From contig BBMW01000005.1 of NCBI GenBank assembly GCA_000759755.1, positions 1 through 64,000 of the forward strand: DNA of 64,000 nucleotides, read 5' to 3'. Shown here one piece after another: positions 42,275-53,211 of this stretch; position 1 is the stretch's first letter, and every line of letters starts with the position of its first letter. The DNA comes from Citrobacter werkmanii NBRC 105721 (GTDB lineage: Bacteria > Pseudomonadota > Gammaproteobacteria > Enterobacterales > Enterobacteriaceae). The notes beneath the pieces are model-generated. The model was not told the DNA's origin. It did not search any database and saw nothing but the letters and a program-made list of their open reading frames with translations. Position numbers and translations under genes: made by a program.

Positions 42275-42583
42275 GTGAAATATTTACTCATTTTCTTACT
42301 GGTGTTGGCGATTTTTGTTATTTCGGTGACATTAGGTGCGCAAAACGATCAACAGGTTACGTTTAATTACCTGCTGGCTCAGGGTGAGTATCGTATCTCT
42401 ACGCTGCTTGCTGTATTGTTTGCCGCAGGTTTTGCGATTGGTTGGCTAATTTGCGGCCTTTTCTGGCTGAAGGTTCGAGTGTCTCTTGCGCGCGCCGAAC
42501 GTAAAATCAAACGACTGGAAAACCAGCTTGCGCCTGCGACCGACGTTGCGGTATCCGCCGATTCGTCGGTTGTAAAGGAATAA
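42275..42583 (+). CDS. lapA: LapA (YciS), lipopolysaccharide assembly protein A
   Basis: A 102-residue inner-membrane protein with two membrane spans (residues about 3-21 and 43-65) and a cytoplasmic coiled tail. With LapB it tunes LPS synthesis and LpxC stability. The start is GTG 42275 with GGGAAG upstream. lapB follows after 6 bp. Confidence 0.94.
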   Translation: MKYLLIFLLVLAIFVISVTLGAQNDQQVTFNYLLAQGEYRISTLLAVLFAAGFAIGWLICGLFWLKVRVSLARAERKIKRLENQLAPATDVAVSADSSVVKE

Positions 42584-42589
42584 TTATTT

Positions 42590-43759
42590 ATGTTGGAGTT
42601 GTTGTTTCTGCTTTTACCTGTAGCCGCTGCCTATGGGTGGTATATGGGTCGCAGAAGTGCGCAACAAACAAAGCAGGATGAAGCTAACCGACTTTCCCGT
42701 GACTATGTCGCCGGGGTTAACTTCCTCCTGAGCAACCAACAAGATAAAGCGGTGGATCTGTTCCTCGATATGCTGAAAGAGGATACGGGCACCGTTGAGG
42801 CTCATCTCACCCTCGGAAACCTGTTCCGTTCGCGCGGTGAAGTCGATCGTGCAATCCGCATCCACCAAACCCTTATGGAAAGCGCCTCGCTGACCTACGA
42901 ACAGCGTTTGCTGGCAGTGCAACAACTGGGCCGCGATTACATGGCCGCCGGCCTGTATGACCGTGCGGAAGATATGTTCAATCAGCTGACCGATGAAACC
43001 GATTTTCGCGTTGGCGCATTACAGCAGTTGCTGCAAATTTATCAGGCAACCAGCGAATGGCAAAAAGCCATTGACGTTGCAGAGCGTCTGGTAAAGCTTG
43101 GCAAAGACAAACAACGCATTGAGATAGCGCATTTTTACTGCGAACTGGCGTTACAGCAAATGGGCAACGACGATATGGATCGTGCCATGACGCTGTTGAA
43201 AAAAGGGGCGGCAGCAGACAAAAACAGCGCCCGCGTTTCCATCATGATGGGGCGCGTATATATGCTGAACGGCGATTACTCCAGGGCGGTTGAAAGTCTG
43301 CAACGGGTGATTTCTCAGGATAAAGAGCTGGTCAGTGAAACGCTGGAAATGCTGCAAAGCTGCTACCAGCATTTGGGCAAAAACGATGAGTGGGCAGAGT
43401 TTTTACGCCGTGCGGTTGAGGAAAACACAGGTGCCGCCGCTGAACTGATGCTTGCAGATATCCTTGAGGCGCGTGAGGGGACTGATACCGCTCAGGTTTA
43501 TATCACTCGTCAGCTGCAACGCCATCCTACGATGCGTGTATTCCACAAGCTGATGGATTATCATCTTAACGAAGCGGAAGAAGGGCGTGCCAAAGAGAGC
43601 CTGATGGTGCTGCGCGATATGGTCGGGGAGCAGGTACGTAGTAAGCCGCGCTATCGCTGTCAGAAATGCGGGTTCACGGCTTATACGCTGTACTGGCATT
43701 GTCCATCCTGTCGTTCATGGTCAACCATTAAACCTATTCGCGGGCTTGATGGACTGTAA
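42590..43759 (+). CDS. lapB: LapB (YciM), LPS regulation protein with TPR and rubredoxin-like domains
   Basis: An essential adaptor that presents LpxC to the FtsH protease and so balances LPS against phospholipid. It has 389 residues: one N-terminal membrane anchor, about nine TPR repeats (roughly 35-340), and a C-terminal rubredoxin-type metal knuckle with CxxC pairs (CQKCG and CPSC, about 357-374). It is translated right after lapA. Confidence 0.97.
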   Translation: MLELLFLLLPVAAAYGWYMGRRSAQQTKQDEANRLSRDYVAGVNFLLSNQQDKAVDLFLDMLKEDTGTVEAHLTLGNLFRSRGEVDRAIRIHQTLMESASLTYEQRLLAVQQLGRDYMAAGLYDRAEDMFNQLTDETDFRVGALQQLLQIYQATSEWQKAIDVAERLVKLGKDKQRIEIAHFYCELALQQMGNDDMDRAMTLLKKGAAADKNSARVSIMMGRVYMLNGDYSRAVESLQRVISQDKELVSETLEMLQSCYQHLGKNDEWAEFLRRAVEENTGAAAELMLADILEAREGTDTAQVYITRQLQRHPTMRVFHKLMDYHLNEAEEGRAKESLMVLRDMVGEQVRSKPRYRCQKCGFTAYTLYWHCPSCRSWSTIKPIRGLDGL

Positions 43760-43910
43760 TTTTTAAAAAACATTCAATTTAGTTACAACATCCTAATGAA
43801 GTATAACCATCCCATCATCAACCTCCGCTGCCAGCTCGCCGGGCAGAAATGTAATCGTGCCTGTTAATTTTCTATTGCCGCAGGTAGAATGCACGCCGTT
43901 TACCCATTTT

Positions 43911-43926
43911 GCGCCACCGGTGGCGC
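43911..43926. repeat. Perfect 16-bp palindrome in the pyrF leader
   Basis: GCGCCACCGGTGGCGC lies 22 bp upstream of the pyrF ATG. In RNA it would fold to a hairpin close to the ribosome site, or as DNA it could bind a dimeric protein. No T-run follows, so it is not an ordinary terminator. Confidence 0.6.
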
Positions 43927-43948
43927 CCATCCTCAGGAAGGTCTGGTC

Positions 43949-44686
43949 ATGACGTTTACTGCTTCATCTTCTTCTCGTGCTGTTACTGATTCTCCTGTCG
44001 TTGTCGCTCTTGATTACGCAAATCGTGATAAAGCATTAGCTTTTGTCGACAGAATTGATCCTCGTGATTGCCGTTTGAAAGTGGGCAAAGAGATGTTCAC
44101 GCTTTGTGGACCTCAGTTGGTTCGTGAACTACAACAACGTGGTTTTGATGTCTTTCTTGATTTGAAATTTCATGATATTCCCAATACAACTGCACATGCC
44201 GTAGCTGCAGCTGCCGACCTCGGCGTGTGGATGGTTAACGTACACGCCTCTGGCGGGGCGCGCATGATGACGGCTGCCCGTGAGGCCCTGGAGCCTTTTG
44301 GTAAGGATGCGCCATTGCTAATTGCTGTGACGGTTCTGACCAGCATGGAAGCCAGCGATCTCGCCGATCTCGGTGTGACGTTGTCACCAGCAGAGCATGC
44401 TGAAAGACTGGCGCGTTTAACTCAACATTGCGGGCTGGACGGTGTCGTATGCTCAGCGCAGGAAGCGGTACTATTCAAACAGGCGTTTGGACAGGCATTT
44501 AAGTTAGTGACGCCGGGTATTCGCCCTGAAGGCAGCGAAGCGGGCGATCAGCGTCGTATTATGACGCCAGAGCAGGCGCAGTTAGCCGGTGTGGATTACA
44601 TGGTGATTGGTCGTCCGGTCACGCAGTCTGCTGACCCGGCGCAGACGCTGAAGATGATCAATGCCTCTCTGAAAAGAGGTGTGTAA
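43949..44686 (+). CDS. pyrF: PyrF, orotidine 5'-phosphate decarboxylase
   Basis: Converts OMP to UMP, the last step of pyrimidine synthesis. It has 245 residues in a TIM barrel. The catalytic Lys-Asp network is in [14 protein letters not shown], with a second motif [15 protein letters not shown] start at ATG 43949 ([12 protein letters not shown]); the frame is open twenty codons further upstream. yciH starts directly at the stop. Confidence 0.97.
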   Translation: MTFTASSSSRAVTDSPVVVALDYANRDKALAFVDRIDPRDCRLKVGKEMFTLCGPQLVRELQQRGFDVFLDLKFHDIPNTTAHAVAAAADLGVWMVNVHASGGARMMTAAREALEPFGKDAPLLIAVTVLTSMEASDLADLGVTLSPAEHAERLARLTQHCGLDGVVCSAQEAVLFKQAFGQAFKLVTPGIRPEGSEAGDQRRIMTPEQAQLAGVDYMVIGRPVTQSADPAQTLKMINASLKRGV

Positions 44687-45013
44687 ATGAGCGATTCAAA
44701 CTCTCGCCTGGTCTATTCAACCGACTCCGGGCGAATTGAAGAACCGAAGGCCGCCCCTGAGCGTCCAAAGGGTGATGGTATTGTCCGCATTCAACGCCAG
44801 ACCAGTGGCCGCAAAGGGAAGGGCGTGTGCCTGATTATCGGTATTGATCAGGATGATGCTGAACTGGCTAAATTAGCCGCGGAACTGAAAAAAAAATGTG
44901 GTTGCGGTGGGGCGGTAAAAGATGGTGTGATTGAAATTCAGGGCGATAAACGTGACCTGATAAAATCATTGCTGGAAGCCAAAGGCATGAAAGTTAAACT
45001 GGCTGGCGGTTAA
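44687..45013 (+). CDS. yciH: YciH, SUI1/eIF1-like protein
   Basis: A 108-residue protein with the fold of eukaryotic initiation factor eIF1 (SUI1). In E. coli it is reported to affect fidelity of translation start under stress. The conserved SUI1 core is visible as RIQRQTSGRKGKGVCLI and KKCGCGGAVKDGVIEIQGD. Its ATG directly follows the pyrF stop (TAAATG), indicating an operon. Confidence 0.94.
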   Translation: MSDSNSRLVYSTDSGRIEEPKAAPERPKGDGIVRIQRQTSGRKGKGVCLIIGIDQDDAELAKLAAELKKKCGCGGAVKDGVIEIQGDKRDLIKSLLEAKGMKVKLAGG

Positions 45014-45014
45014 T

Positions 45015-45045
45015 AAAAAGCCACGGAGATAATCCGTGGCTTTTT
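45015..45045 (+). terminator. Terminator of pyrF-yciH
   Basis: AAAAAGCCACGGA / TCCGTGGCTTTTT form a 13-bp stem with a 5-nt loop, right after the yciH stop. It could serve both strands. Confidence 0.92.
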
Positions 45046-45101
45046 AAAATACAGAGCTGAAAAAGTAAACGTTTAATTATATCGAGCTGGTCAACCGTAA
45101 A

Positions 45102-45320
45102 TTATTTACCTACCTGATGGCCAATAATACCACCGACAGCAGCACCACCCAGCGTACCCAGCGCGCTGCCATCCGTCAGGACTGCACCACCTACTGCACC
45201 CGCACCAGCCCCGATAGCGGTGTTACGGTCGCGTTTGGACCAGTTAGAGCAGGCGCTCAGAGACATTGCCAGAGTAAGCGCCAGAATGGCTGCGGTCATT
45301 TTTTTGCTCGTTACTAACAT
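45102..45320 (-). CDS. osmB: OsmB, osmotically inducible lipoprotein
   Basis: A 72-residue outer-membrane lipoprotein induced by high osmolarity and in stationary phase (RpoS, Rcs) in E. coli. The signal peptide ends in lipobox LSAC (Cys 23). The mature part is a Gly-zipper of the type GAGAGAVGGAVLTDG...GGAAVGGIIGHQVGK. The ribosome site is AGGAGAAAG. Confidence 0.96.
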   Translation of the reverse strand: MLVTSKKMTAAILALTLAMSLSACSNWSKRDRNTAIGAGAGAVGGAVLTDGSALGTLGGAAVGGIIGHQVGK

Positions 45321-45588
45321 AATACTTTCTCCTGAATTATTGATTCACGGAATCCAGTGTTCTTTAAGGATAGCGCTAAATCGTGACTATCAAAGATATT
45401 TCCGTGTAACCGTTTAGCGAAAGCATGACAACCAATATCCTGCAGTTGGATGTTCGCTCCTGTTATATCGCTAACATTAATTTTACGAGTTTATCCTGTT
45501 AACAACAGGTAAAAAGTCTTAATTGGGTTGTCAGATAACTCTCAGAGAAGAGATGATTTGCCTGCCGACAAATCATCTTGCGCAGGTA

Positions 45589-46341
45589 TTATGCGTTGGT
45601 ATCAATGATATTGACGGTTAATCCTGAATGCTCAAGCTGCATTTGTACGCTGGCGCTGAGCTTAGAGTCCGTCACGACGCGGCTGAACCGCTCTAAAGGC
45701 CCCAGGGTGTAAGGGTGAATAGCGTCGAATTTTGAGCTGTCGGTAAGCACAATAACCTCTGCGCCTTTTTCCAGTACCGCATTAACCACATCAGAACGCA
45801 TCATATCGCGTCCGGTGAAGCCGGTATCTGCCTGCCAGCCATCAATGCCGATAAAGGCCTTACTGAAGTGTACCTGCTGGATAAACTGGCGAGTTAAGGG
45901 GCCGACCATGCTCTCACTTTTTTTCTGATAAATCCCACCAAGGAGAATCACTTCACAGGGCGTTTCTTTGAGCAGGTGAGCGATGTAGCTGCTCACCGTA
46001 ATGATAGTGACATCTTTTTGCTCCGCCAGCGTTCTGGCCAGGAGCGCGTTGCTGCTGCCGTTCTCAATGAATACAGACTCGCCGGGGCTGACCAGCGATG
46101 CAGCGAATTCAGCCAGCTCACGTTTTAGCGTGAAATTGGTCATCATACGCGTTTCCACATCATCGCTGTTTAACGAAACAGCAAATCCGTGCGCACGGCG
46201 TAAATAACTCTGTTTTTCCAGCGTATTCAGATCCTGTCGAATCGTCACTTCTGAAACGCCGGTGATCTTTGCCAGATCGGCGACGCTCATCTGACCTTTA
46301 TCGGTCACCATCTGCAAAATAGATTGTTGTCGGGAATTCAT
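45589..46341 (-). CDS. yciT: YciT, DeoR-family transcription regulator
   Basis: A 250-residue repressor-type protein: an N-terminal winged HTH ([21 protein letters not shown], residues about 18-37) and a DeoR C-terminal sensor domain that usually binds a sugar phosphate. E. coli YciT has been linked to osmotic stress responses. Its targets here are unknown. The intergenic stretch toward osmB (45321-45588) carries no other feature I can name. Confidence 0.92.
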   Translation of the reverse strand: MNSRQQSILQMVTDKGQMSVADLAKITGVSEVTIRQDLNTLEKQSYLRRAHGFAVSLNSDDVETRMMTNFTLKRELAEFAASLVSPGESVFIENGSSNALLARTLAEQKDVTIITVSSYIAHLLKETPCEVILLGGIYQKKSESMVGPLTRQFIQQVHFSKAFIGIDGWQADTGFTGRDMMRSDVVNAVLEKGAEVIVLTDSSKFDAIHPYTLGPLERFSRVVTDSKLSASVQMQLEHSGLTVNIIDTNA

Positions 46342-46422
46342 AGTATTAATTTTTATAGCAATGTCGTATCGGAAAATAAACGGAAGTCTGCTGATAGCAG
46401 TAACATCAAGAGAGCGATGTCA

Positions 46423-46605
46423 TCAGATCTCCCACGGAGCTTTCTGTTTTGTTGACAAAGATTGAGTATCTTCTTTGACCGTGTTTAACAGTTCAGCCTT
46501 CAGAATTTCGAGATTGTGGATGGCTGAGTGGTAATCACCTGCAACGAGGATATCCAGCACGGTATCAATGCGTTCGGCCAGACGCTGAGCGTCGATATCA
46601 GACAT
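46423..46605 (-). CDS. yciZ: YciZ, small DUF2594-type protein
   Basis: A 60-residue helical protein ([17 protein letters not shown], ending QKAPWEI) conserved in enterobacteria; function unknown. Two ATGs lie close together; I use 46605, matching the family start. It is read on the same strand as the neighbouring pdeR and yciT. Confidence 0.87.
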   Translation of the reverse strand: MSDIDAQRLAERIDTVLDILVAGDYHSAIHNLEILKAELLNTVKEDTQSLSTKQKAPWEI

Positions 46606-46788
46606 GATCATCATCCAAAGGGCAAATAGAGTTTGAATTTCATGATGCAGAATTTCATGGCAAAAGAGAAGGGAAAAATAGTATTAACCTGAATGATTGA
46701 AGAATATTATATATTCTGTGATTACATACAGATAGGAACATCACGAATTGTCCATTTATGGCTATTTTCCTCGATTAATCTTTCTGCA

Positions 46789-48780
46789 TTATCGCGTATT
46801 TTTGTTCAGGTGTCGTCGATACCATCGTTCAAACGCCGCTGCAGGCATGGGCTTGGCGAATAAAAATCCCTGACGCTCATTGACGCCATTCTTGGTCAGA
46901 AACGCATCCTCTTTTGCACTTTCAACGCCTTCGGCGATGACCTGTAGGTTGAGCGCCTGCGCAACCGCGACAATGGCCCGCACCAGCGACTGCGAAATAG
47001 GTTGCTTGTGCACATCTCTGACAAAGGTTTGATCCAGTTTTATGGCATCAAGCGGGAAGCGGGCCAGTTGAGACAGTGACGAATAGCCGGTGCCAAAATC
47101 ATCCAAATGGATTTGTGCCCCCAACTGGCTAAATTGCTGAATGACGGATAGCGCCAACTGCTCATTTTCAATCAAACTGCTTTCCGTTAATTCAACATCG
47201 ATGGGGCAGTATTCAAAGTTGAGATCGTGAAGCACCTGCTTGAGAGCGGTAAAAAGCGTCTGGTCGGCGAGCTGGCGCGCAGACACGTTTACCGCCACGC
47301 GTAGATTTATTCCCTTGGCACGCCATTTTGCCACCTGGCGCACAACGTCCAGAATAACCCATCGGCCGAGTGGAACAATGAGCCCTGATTCTTCGGCGTA
47401 AGAGATAAACTCTAACGGCGGTATGAGGCCACGTTCCGGGGACTGCCAACGAACTAAAGCCTCAAGACTCCGTACTTCACCGCGCCAGGTTATCTTGGGC
47501 TGATAGTGGATAACCAGTTGATCGTTTTCCAGCGCCTTACGCAGATTGGTATCCAGCCACAGATATTCAAAAACCCGCTGATTCATTTCCGGAGAGAAGA
47601 CGCAAAACTGACCACGACCGCCTTCTTTTGCCGTATACATGGCCGTATCCGCGTTACGGATGACGCTCTCGCCATCCTGTCCATGCTGTGGTGCGAGAGA
47701 AATACCGATTGAACATCCGGTATAGACCTCTATTAGTCCAATGCGAAAAGGTTGACGCAGGCGCGTCAGAATACGCGATGCCGTAGCCTCCAGCGCGCCC
47801 TGAGACGTTTCGGTGGCAAGGACAATAAATTCATCACCGCCAAATCTTGCCAGTAGTTGGTTGTCGTCGAGGCAACTGAGGATTGCCAGCGATACACTCT
47901 GTAACAGCTGATCGCCAAACATATGTCCGTAGGCATCATTAACTTTTTTAAAGTTATCTAAATCGAGATATACAATCCCGACCTGGGTTTCACCCGCGTT
48001 TTCGATGGCGTTGCTGATCAGCTCGTGAATTGCGTTGCGATTCGGTAAACCGGTGATGGAGTCGGTATTTGCCAACACCCGTAGACGTTCCTGCGCGCGG
48101 CGCTCTTCAGTGATATCGGTACCGGAACAGATCAGAAATATTTCGTTCTTACCGCTACCGTTATGCACAAACTTATTGCGGAACAGAAACAGACGCTGGC
48201 CTTTGCAGGTTTTAACCCAACGTTCGACCTCATAAGAATTACCATCGCGAAAAAACACCTCAATGTTGCGTCTTGAGGCTGCGGCTTCGCGCCGGCTCAT
48301 AAATAGCGTGAAAACGCTTTGGCCAATCACTTCACGCTCTTTGAGACCGGTGTACTCTTCGCACAGGCGATTAAAGCGCTGGATGTTGCCCATACGGTCA
48401 AGAATGACAATGACGGCGTTAGCTTCAGAAACAACCTGCTCAGCGAAGGAGAGGCCGTGAGCCAGGTCGCGCGCGACGGAAGGGGTGTCATCCCAGGCGG
48501 ATGCGCTACCGGCCCATTCGCGCTTATTGATTTTCCTGCCGACCAGATGGACGGGAATGTCGTCATCTTCAATGGGGAGTGTCATCAACAGGCTCGACGT
48601 AATCACAGTCATTTCACGAATGCGGTCGGCTTGCTCAACTGACAATTCGACGGTCTGATCGGCTGCTGACGCTTCGTCGATAGAGAAATGCAGGATGTTG
48701 CAATCCTCTGACAGGCGCCAGTAGGGGTTATGAGTGCCCACATAGCTATACAACGTAACCCGCTCCCGGACGTCTTTCAT
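46789..48780 (-). CDS. pdeR: PdeR (Gmr), PAS-GGDEF-EAL c-di-GMP phosphodiesterase
   Basis: A trigger enzyme that in E. coli degrades c-di-GMP and by direct contact restrains DgcM and MlrA, controlling csgD and curli. It has 663 residues: an N-terminal region, a PAS domain (about 110-230), a GGDEF domain with intact ARFGGDEF, and an EAL domain with LEALVRW, DDFGTGYSS and IAEGVES. ATG 48780 (MKDVRERVTLYSYVG) fits the family. The frame is open to 48834, which is not conserved. Confidence 0.95.
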   Translation of the reverse strand: MKDVRERVTLYSYVGTHNPYWRLSEDCNILHFSIDEASAADQTVELSVEQADRIREMTVITSSLLMTLPIEDDDIPVHLVGRKINKREWAGSASAWDDTPSVARDLAHGLSFAEQVVSEANAVIVILDRMGNIQRFNRLCEEYTGLKEREVIGQSVFTLFMSRREAAASRRNIEVFFRDGNSYEVERWVKTCKGQRLFLFRNKFVHNGSGKNEIFLICSGTDITEERRAQERLRVLANTDSITGLPNRNAIHELISNAIENAGETQVGIVYLDLDNFKKVNDAYGHMFGDQLLQSVSLAILSCLDDNQLLARFGGDEFIVLATETSQGALEATASRILTRLRQPFRIGLIEVYTGCSIGISLAPQHGQDGESVIRNADTAMYTAKEGGRGQFCVFSPEMNQRVFEYLWLDTNLRKALENDQLVIHYQPKITWRGEVRSLEALVRWQSPERGLIPPLEFISYAEESGLIVPLGRWVILDVVRQVAKWRAKGINLRVAVNVSARQLADQTLFTALKQVLHDLNFEYCPIDVELTESSLIENEQLALSVIQQFSQLGAQIHLDDFGTGYSSLSQLARFPLDAIKLDQTFVRDVHKQPISQSLVRAIVAVAQALNLQVIAEGVESAKEDAFLTKNGVNERQGFLFAKPMPAAAFERWYRRHLNKNTR

Positions 48781-48989
48781 GATGTGTACTATCCCGCTTA
48801 AAGCGCATAGAGCCTCAAAAGTATAGGTAGCCATGATTCATACAGGGTGATTATGGCTGAACGTATTGTTTTATTTATATATTGATATGTAATCCAGAAT
48901 CTAAAAAAAGCAAAGCTAGCGGAACTGAAAATAGTAAAAAAATAAATTAGACCGGATGAAAGAAGTGTAGTGCGTGGTGGAGATTTGGG

Positions 48990-49031
48990 AGAGAAAAGAA
49001 AACGACCTTTCACAAGAAGAGAAAGGCCGTT
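48990..49031 (-). terminator. Terminator of rnb
   Basis: On the minus strand AACGGCCTTTC pairs imperfectly with GAAAGGTCGTT (one G-T pair), followed by TTCTTTTCTC. It lies just after the rnb stop. Confidence 0.75.
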
Positions 49032-49044
49032 AGCTTCATCGATG

Positions 49045-50979
49045 TTACGCGGCTGGACGAGCGATAACGCTGCGGGTTTCCATCCGCACTTCAGCAATGG
49101 TGACATCAATCACATCTGTGACTTTGTAAACCACTTCACCTTTGATTTGTACGGTACCGCTTTCCTGGCTGCATACCAGTTCGTCACGAACAGCATGCAG
49201 GAACGGGGCTGGAATAAATGCGACTGCACCATTATCCACTAAACGCACTCGCATACCGCCGCGGCTGACGTCAACGATCTCGGCAGCGAAGCGGGCGTCG
49301 GTGCCTGCTTTGTCGCTCAGGAAGCGGGCGTATAACCAGTCACCCACATCGCGTTCGGCCATGCGGTTCAGGCGACGACGTTCGGCCATTTGCAGGGTCG
49401 TATCATCCTGCGGACGGGCAATCGTTTCGCCTTTGATGACCGCCTTAAGCAGACGGTGGTTGATCATGTCGCCATACTTACGAATAGGAGAGGTCCAGGT
49501 GGCATAGGCTTCCAGACCCAGCCCAAAGTGCGGACCTGGCTCGGTACTGATTTCAGCATACGACTGGAACCGGCGAATACGGCTATCGAGGAAACCGGAA
49601 GGCTGCGCATCCAGTTCGCGGCGCAGTTTGCAGAAGCCTTCCAGCGTCAGAACCTCTTCGGCATCTACGTGCATACCATGGGTTTTCAGCAGCGCAGCCA
49701 GTGCGTCGGCGTTTGCCGGATCAAATCCCATATGGACGTTATAAATGCCGAAGCCCAGCGTGTCGCGAAGTACGCGTGCAGCACAAATATTTGCCGCAAT
49801 CATTGACTCTTCCACGATACGGTTAGCTATGCGACGCGGTTCCGCCACAATATCCAGCACTTCGCCTTTTTCACCGAGGACAAAACGGTAATCCGGACGA
49901 TCTTTAAATACCAACGCGTGGTTGTGACGCCATTCACCACGGCTCAGACAAATACGATGCAGTAGACGGATTTGTTCAGCAATTGCGTCATTTTCAGGCT
50001 GCCAGTCGCCGGTGCCTTCCAGCCAGTCAGAGACGTTATCATAGGCCAGCTTCGCTTTAGACTCGATAGTCGCTGCAAAGAAGGTGATGTTATCCTCAAT
50101 CGTACCGTCGGCGGTAATGCTCATACGGCAAGCCAGAACCGGGCGCACTTCGTTAGCGCGCAGAGAGCACAGATCGTCAGACAGCTCACGTGGCAGCATC
50201 GGGATATTGAACCCCGGAAGATAGTTGGTAAAGGCACGAATTCTCGCCGTTTTATCCAGTTTGCTGCCTTCTGCAATCCAGGCGGTAGGATCGGCAATAG
50301 CGACGGTTAACTGTAGCGTGCCATCGGCCAGTTCTTCGGCATACAGCGCATCGTCCATATCTTCGGTGCTGGCGCTGTCGATGGTGACGAAATTGAGGGC
50401 GGTCAAGTCCTGACGCACCAGACCTTCGTCCAGCATTTCAGTCGCTACGCCGTCCGGGGCTTCTTTTTCGAGATTATGGCGCGCCAGCGTGACCCACCAC
50501 GGGACAAAGTGATCGTCCGCAAAGGTGATAAATTGGGTTAATTCAGCGTAGAAGGTGCGATCGCCTTTTAGCGGATGGCGGCGCATTTCTGCCACGGCCC
50601 AGTCACCTTCTTTAAATTCATGTTCAACGCCACGGGCGGCGCGACAAGGGATCGCATCTTTCAGTAACGGATGATCCGGCACAATCGACAGACGGTCATT
50701 TTTACCCTGAATTTTACCCACGAAGCGCGTCAGGAAGGGTTCGATAAGTTCTTCCGGCTCCGCAGACTCACGATCTTTTTCCGTATGGATCACCGCAACA
50801 ATACGGTCCCCATGCATGACTTTTTTCATCTGCGGCGGTGGAATAAAATAGCTTTTTTGTGCATCGACTTCCAGGAAGCCAAAGCCTTTTTCCGTGGCTT
50901 TTACCACCCCTTCAGCACGCGGCGTCTGGGAATGTAGTTGCTGTTTAAGCTGCGCTAGCAGCGGGTTGTCCTGAAGCAT
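49045..50979 (-). CDS. rnb: RNase II, 3'-5' exoribonuclease
   Basis: A processive exoribonuclease acting on single-stranded RNA ends. It has 644 residues: two cold-shock domains, the RNB catalytic domain with the four metal-binding Asp residues 201, 207, 209 and 210 ([14 protein letters not shown]), and a C-terminal S1 domain. It is a monocistronic-looking gene with its own terminator. Confidence 0.97.
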   Translation of the reverse strand: MLQDNPLLAQLKQQLHSQTPRAEGVVKATEKGFGFLEVDAQKSYFIPPPQMKKVMHGDRIVAVIHTEKDRESAEPEELIEPFLTRFVGKIQGKNDRLSIVPDHPLLKDAIPCRAARGVEHEFKEGDWAVAEMRRHPLKGDRTFYAELTQFITFADDHFVPWWVTLARHNLEKEAPDGVATEMLDEGLVRQDLTALNFVTIDSASTEDMDDALYAEELADGTLQLTVAIADPTAWIAEGSKLDKTARIRAFTNYLPGFNIPMLPRELSDDLCSLRANEVRPVLACRMSITADGTIEDNITFFAATIESKAKLAYDNVSDWLEGTGDWQPENDAIAEQIRLLHRICLSRGEWRHNHALVFKDRPDYRFVLGEKGEVLDIVAEPRRIANRIVEESMIAANICAARVLRDTLGFGIYNVHMGFDPANADALAALLKTHGMHVDAEEVLTLEGFCKLRRELDAQPSGFLDSRIRRFQSYAEISTEPGPHFGLGLEAYATWTSPIRKYGDMINHRLLKAVIKGETIARPQDDTTLQMAERRRLNRMAERDVGDWLYARFLSDKAGTDARFAAEIVDVSRGGMRVRLVDNGAVAFIPAPFLHAVRDELVCSQESGTVQIKGEVVYKVTDVIDVTIAEVRMETRSVIARPAA

Positions 50980-51068
50980 AATTGTCTATTTTCGTGGCTA
51001 AAAGAGCGGCTGACAGTTTTACGCGATTCTGCCAGTTGCAGCAAGCGCTCTTTAAGTAAGTGGATCGG

Positions 51069-52211
51069 TTAATACGTCTCGCCCAGCGCGATTTTCAAGC
51101 GATTTAACCATCCGCATAATCCACTCCAGGCCAGCAGGTTAATCGCCTGTTCTGAAGAGATACCCTGATCGAACAACGGTGTTAACAGTGCGGCGCTAAA
51201 GCGGTCGGGCGCTCGGGTAAGCCATTGTACCGCCTGCAGGGTGACGCGCTCAACCGGATGTCGTTGTTCCCAGCGCTGCAATTCACGTTCATCCTGACGA
51301 AGGACAGTGATGATGTCAGTTAATTCATGTGCGGTATGCGCGTGTTCATTAAAGCAGGCCACGCTGCCGTTAATGCGTGATGTCATCAGTGTCGTCAGAG
51401 AAAATGCCCGCGCCGGCTTATCGCTGCGTTGTATGCTGGAAATCAGTGAACTGAGTACATCTAATACGTCAGGTGAATGTGTTAGCAAGGGGAGCAGCGC
51501 GTGCAGTTCGTTGGGGTAACCCGCTATTGGTTTAACGGAGGCATACTGTTTTTCGAGCGATAATGGCGCAGGGTGCCAGATTGAGTTTGCGGCGCTAAAT
51601 GGCGAAGCGTGCGCGAATTGCTGTATATCCAGACCCGGTATTCGACGTACCGGGTGGGCGCACCAGGCCTGAAGTAATGCGACTACCCGCGCCTGAAAAC
51701 CAACAAAGCCGATGATTTGATTCATCAGTATGTTATCGCAGGTGGTCAGCCCGACCGCATCAAGGTGCTGACGATCACGCTCGCCGATCACGGCAGGTGA
51801 ACTGGCGAGCTGGCGCGCATATTGGGTGATTTGCGCCAGTCGGTGATTACTTTCACGAGACGAATCAGGACCCGGTAGCGGCGTTAAACGTGCGGCATAG
51901 TGATTACACAATCGCTGCACACCATACACCTGAGCGACGGTCAGGGCGGTACTCATCCGTTCATAGGCGCTGAACGTATGCATCCGATCCAGTACGACAT
52001 GAGCAGGGAAAAGAAGTTGGGCAAGTTTACGGGCAGGGGTTAACCAGGATTGAAAGGGTAAAAGTACGTCATGAGATATCGCCAGGTCCAGTAAAAAGCT
52101 GTCGTCAACATGAGCGGCCTCCGGCACCAGCGGCAGAACATCTTGCGGATACGTGCTGGATTGCGTCTCATGATACCAGTGGCTTTTGCCTACAATTCGG
52201 CGTTGTTCCAT
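51069..52211 (-). CDS. yciW: YciW, CMD/AhpD-like putative oxidoreductase
   Basis: A 380-residue protein related to carboxymuconolactone decarboxylase / peroxidase-like proteins. In E. coli it is in the CysB regulon and linked to cysteine metabolism. I start at ATG 52211 (MEQRRIVGKSHWYHETQSS), the conserved N-terminus; the frame is open to 52259. It is less conserved than its neighbours. The cysB gene at 35932 provides the likely regulator. Confidence 0.88.
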   Translation of the reverse strand: MEQRRIVGKSHWYHETQSSTYPQDVLPLVPEAAHVDDSFLLDLAISHDVLLPFQSWLTPARKLAQLLFPAHVVLDRMHTFSAYERMSTALTVAQVYGVQRLCNHYAARLTPLPGPDSSRESNHRLAQITQYARQLASSPAVIGERDRQHLDAVGLTTCDNILMNQIIGFVGFQARVVALLQAWCAHPVRRIPGLDIQQFAHASPFSAANSIWHPAPLSLEKQYASVKPIAGYPNELHALLPLLTHSPDVLDVLSSLISSIQRSDKPARAFSLTTLMTSRINGSVACFNEHAHTAHELTDIITVLRQDERELQRWEQRHPVERVTLQAVQWLTRAPDRFSAALLTPLFDQGISSEQAINLLAWSGLCGWLNRLKIALGETY

Positions 52212-52385
52212 GGGCGTTCCTTGGTCTAAAAGTGGCGACCCGGACACGTCGTCATACACCTGCGCCGGATCGTTTGCGCTGCAATATCCTGACGTAAGCC
52301 GATGGGGGGATGAAAGATTGTTACGTGATAATAAATATCGGAAAAGTATATATGGCGCTGGGCAGTAGCGGAGGCGGTGAAAATC

Positions 52386-52408
52386 ATGGGCGACGGTAGG
52401 CCGCCCAT
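52386..52408. terminator. Hairpin after fabI
   Basis: ATGGGCG / CGCCCAT form a 7-bp stem with a 9-nt loop, 15 bp beyond the fabI stop on the minus strand. The T-run is short, so this is a moderate terminator at best. Confidence 0.5.
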
Positions 52409-52422
52409 AGAGGACTAAACGA

Positions 52423-53211
52423 TTATTTCAGATCCAGCTCGTTCATCGCTGCAATGCTGAAGCCACCATCAACGTGAACGACTTCACCAGAGATGCCGGC
52501 AGACAGATCGGAGCACAGGAATGCTGCGGAATTGCCCACATCTTCAATCGTCACGGTGCGGCGAATCGGCGTCACCGCTTCACAATGCGCCAGCATTTTA
52601 CGGAAATCTTTAATGCCGGAAGCGGCAAGAGTGCGGATAGGACCTGCGGAAATGGCGTTCACTCGTACACCTTCAGGACCCATTGCGTTAGCCATGTAAC
52701 GGACGTTTGCCTCCAGAGAGGCTTTTGCCAGACCCATCACGTTGTAGTTAGGGATCGCGCGTTCTGCGCCCAGGTAGGATAGCGTCAGTAGCGCAGAGCC
52801 TGGGTTCAGCATAGAGCGGCAAGCTTTTGCCATCGCAACAAAGCTGTAAGCGCTGATGTCATGAGCAATTTTAAAACCTTCGCGGGTGACCGCATTCACA
52901 TAGTCGCCATCCAACTGGTCAGCAGGCGCGAAACCGATGGAATGCACGAATCCGTCGAATTTCGGCCAGGACTGGCTCAGTTCAGCGAACATCGCATCGA
53001 TGCTGGCGTCTTCGGCAACATCACATTGTAGTACGATGCTGGACCCCAGTTGAGCGGCAAATTCTTCCACACGGCCTTTTAGTTTGTCGTTCTGGTAGGT
53101 GAACGCCAGCTCAGCGCCTTCGCGATGCATGGCCTGAGCGATTCCCCAGGCAATGGACAATTTACTGGCAAGACCCGTCACCAGAATACGCTTACCGGAA
53201 AGAAAACCCAT
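52423..53211 (-). CDS. fabI: FabI, enoyl-ACP reductase (NADH)
   Basis: Carries out the last reduction of each round of fatty-acid elongation and is the target of triclosan. It has 262 residues. The SDR nucleotide region is [17 protein letters not shown], and the catalytic Tyr 156 and Lys 163 lie in [18 protein letters not shown]. The start is ATG 53211 ([13 protein letters not shown]); the frame is open to 53274. Confidence 0.97.
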   Translation of the reverse strand: MGFLSGKRILVTGLASKLSIAWGIAQAMHREGAELAFTYQNDKLKGRVEEFAAQLGSSIVLQCDVAEDASIDAMFAELSQSWPKFDGFVHSIGFAPADQLDGDYVNAVTREGFKIAHDISAYSFVAMAKACRSMLNPGSALLTLSYLGAERAIPNYNVMGLAKASLEANVRYMANAMGPEGVRVNAISAGPIRTLAASGIKDFRKMLAHCEAVTPIRRTVTIEDVGNSAAFLCSDLSAGISGEVVHVDGGFSIAAMNELDLK

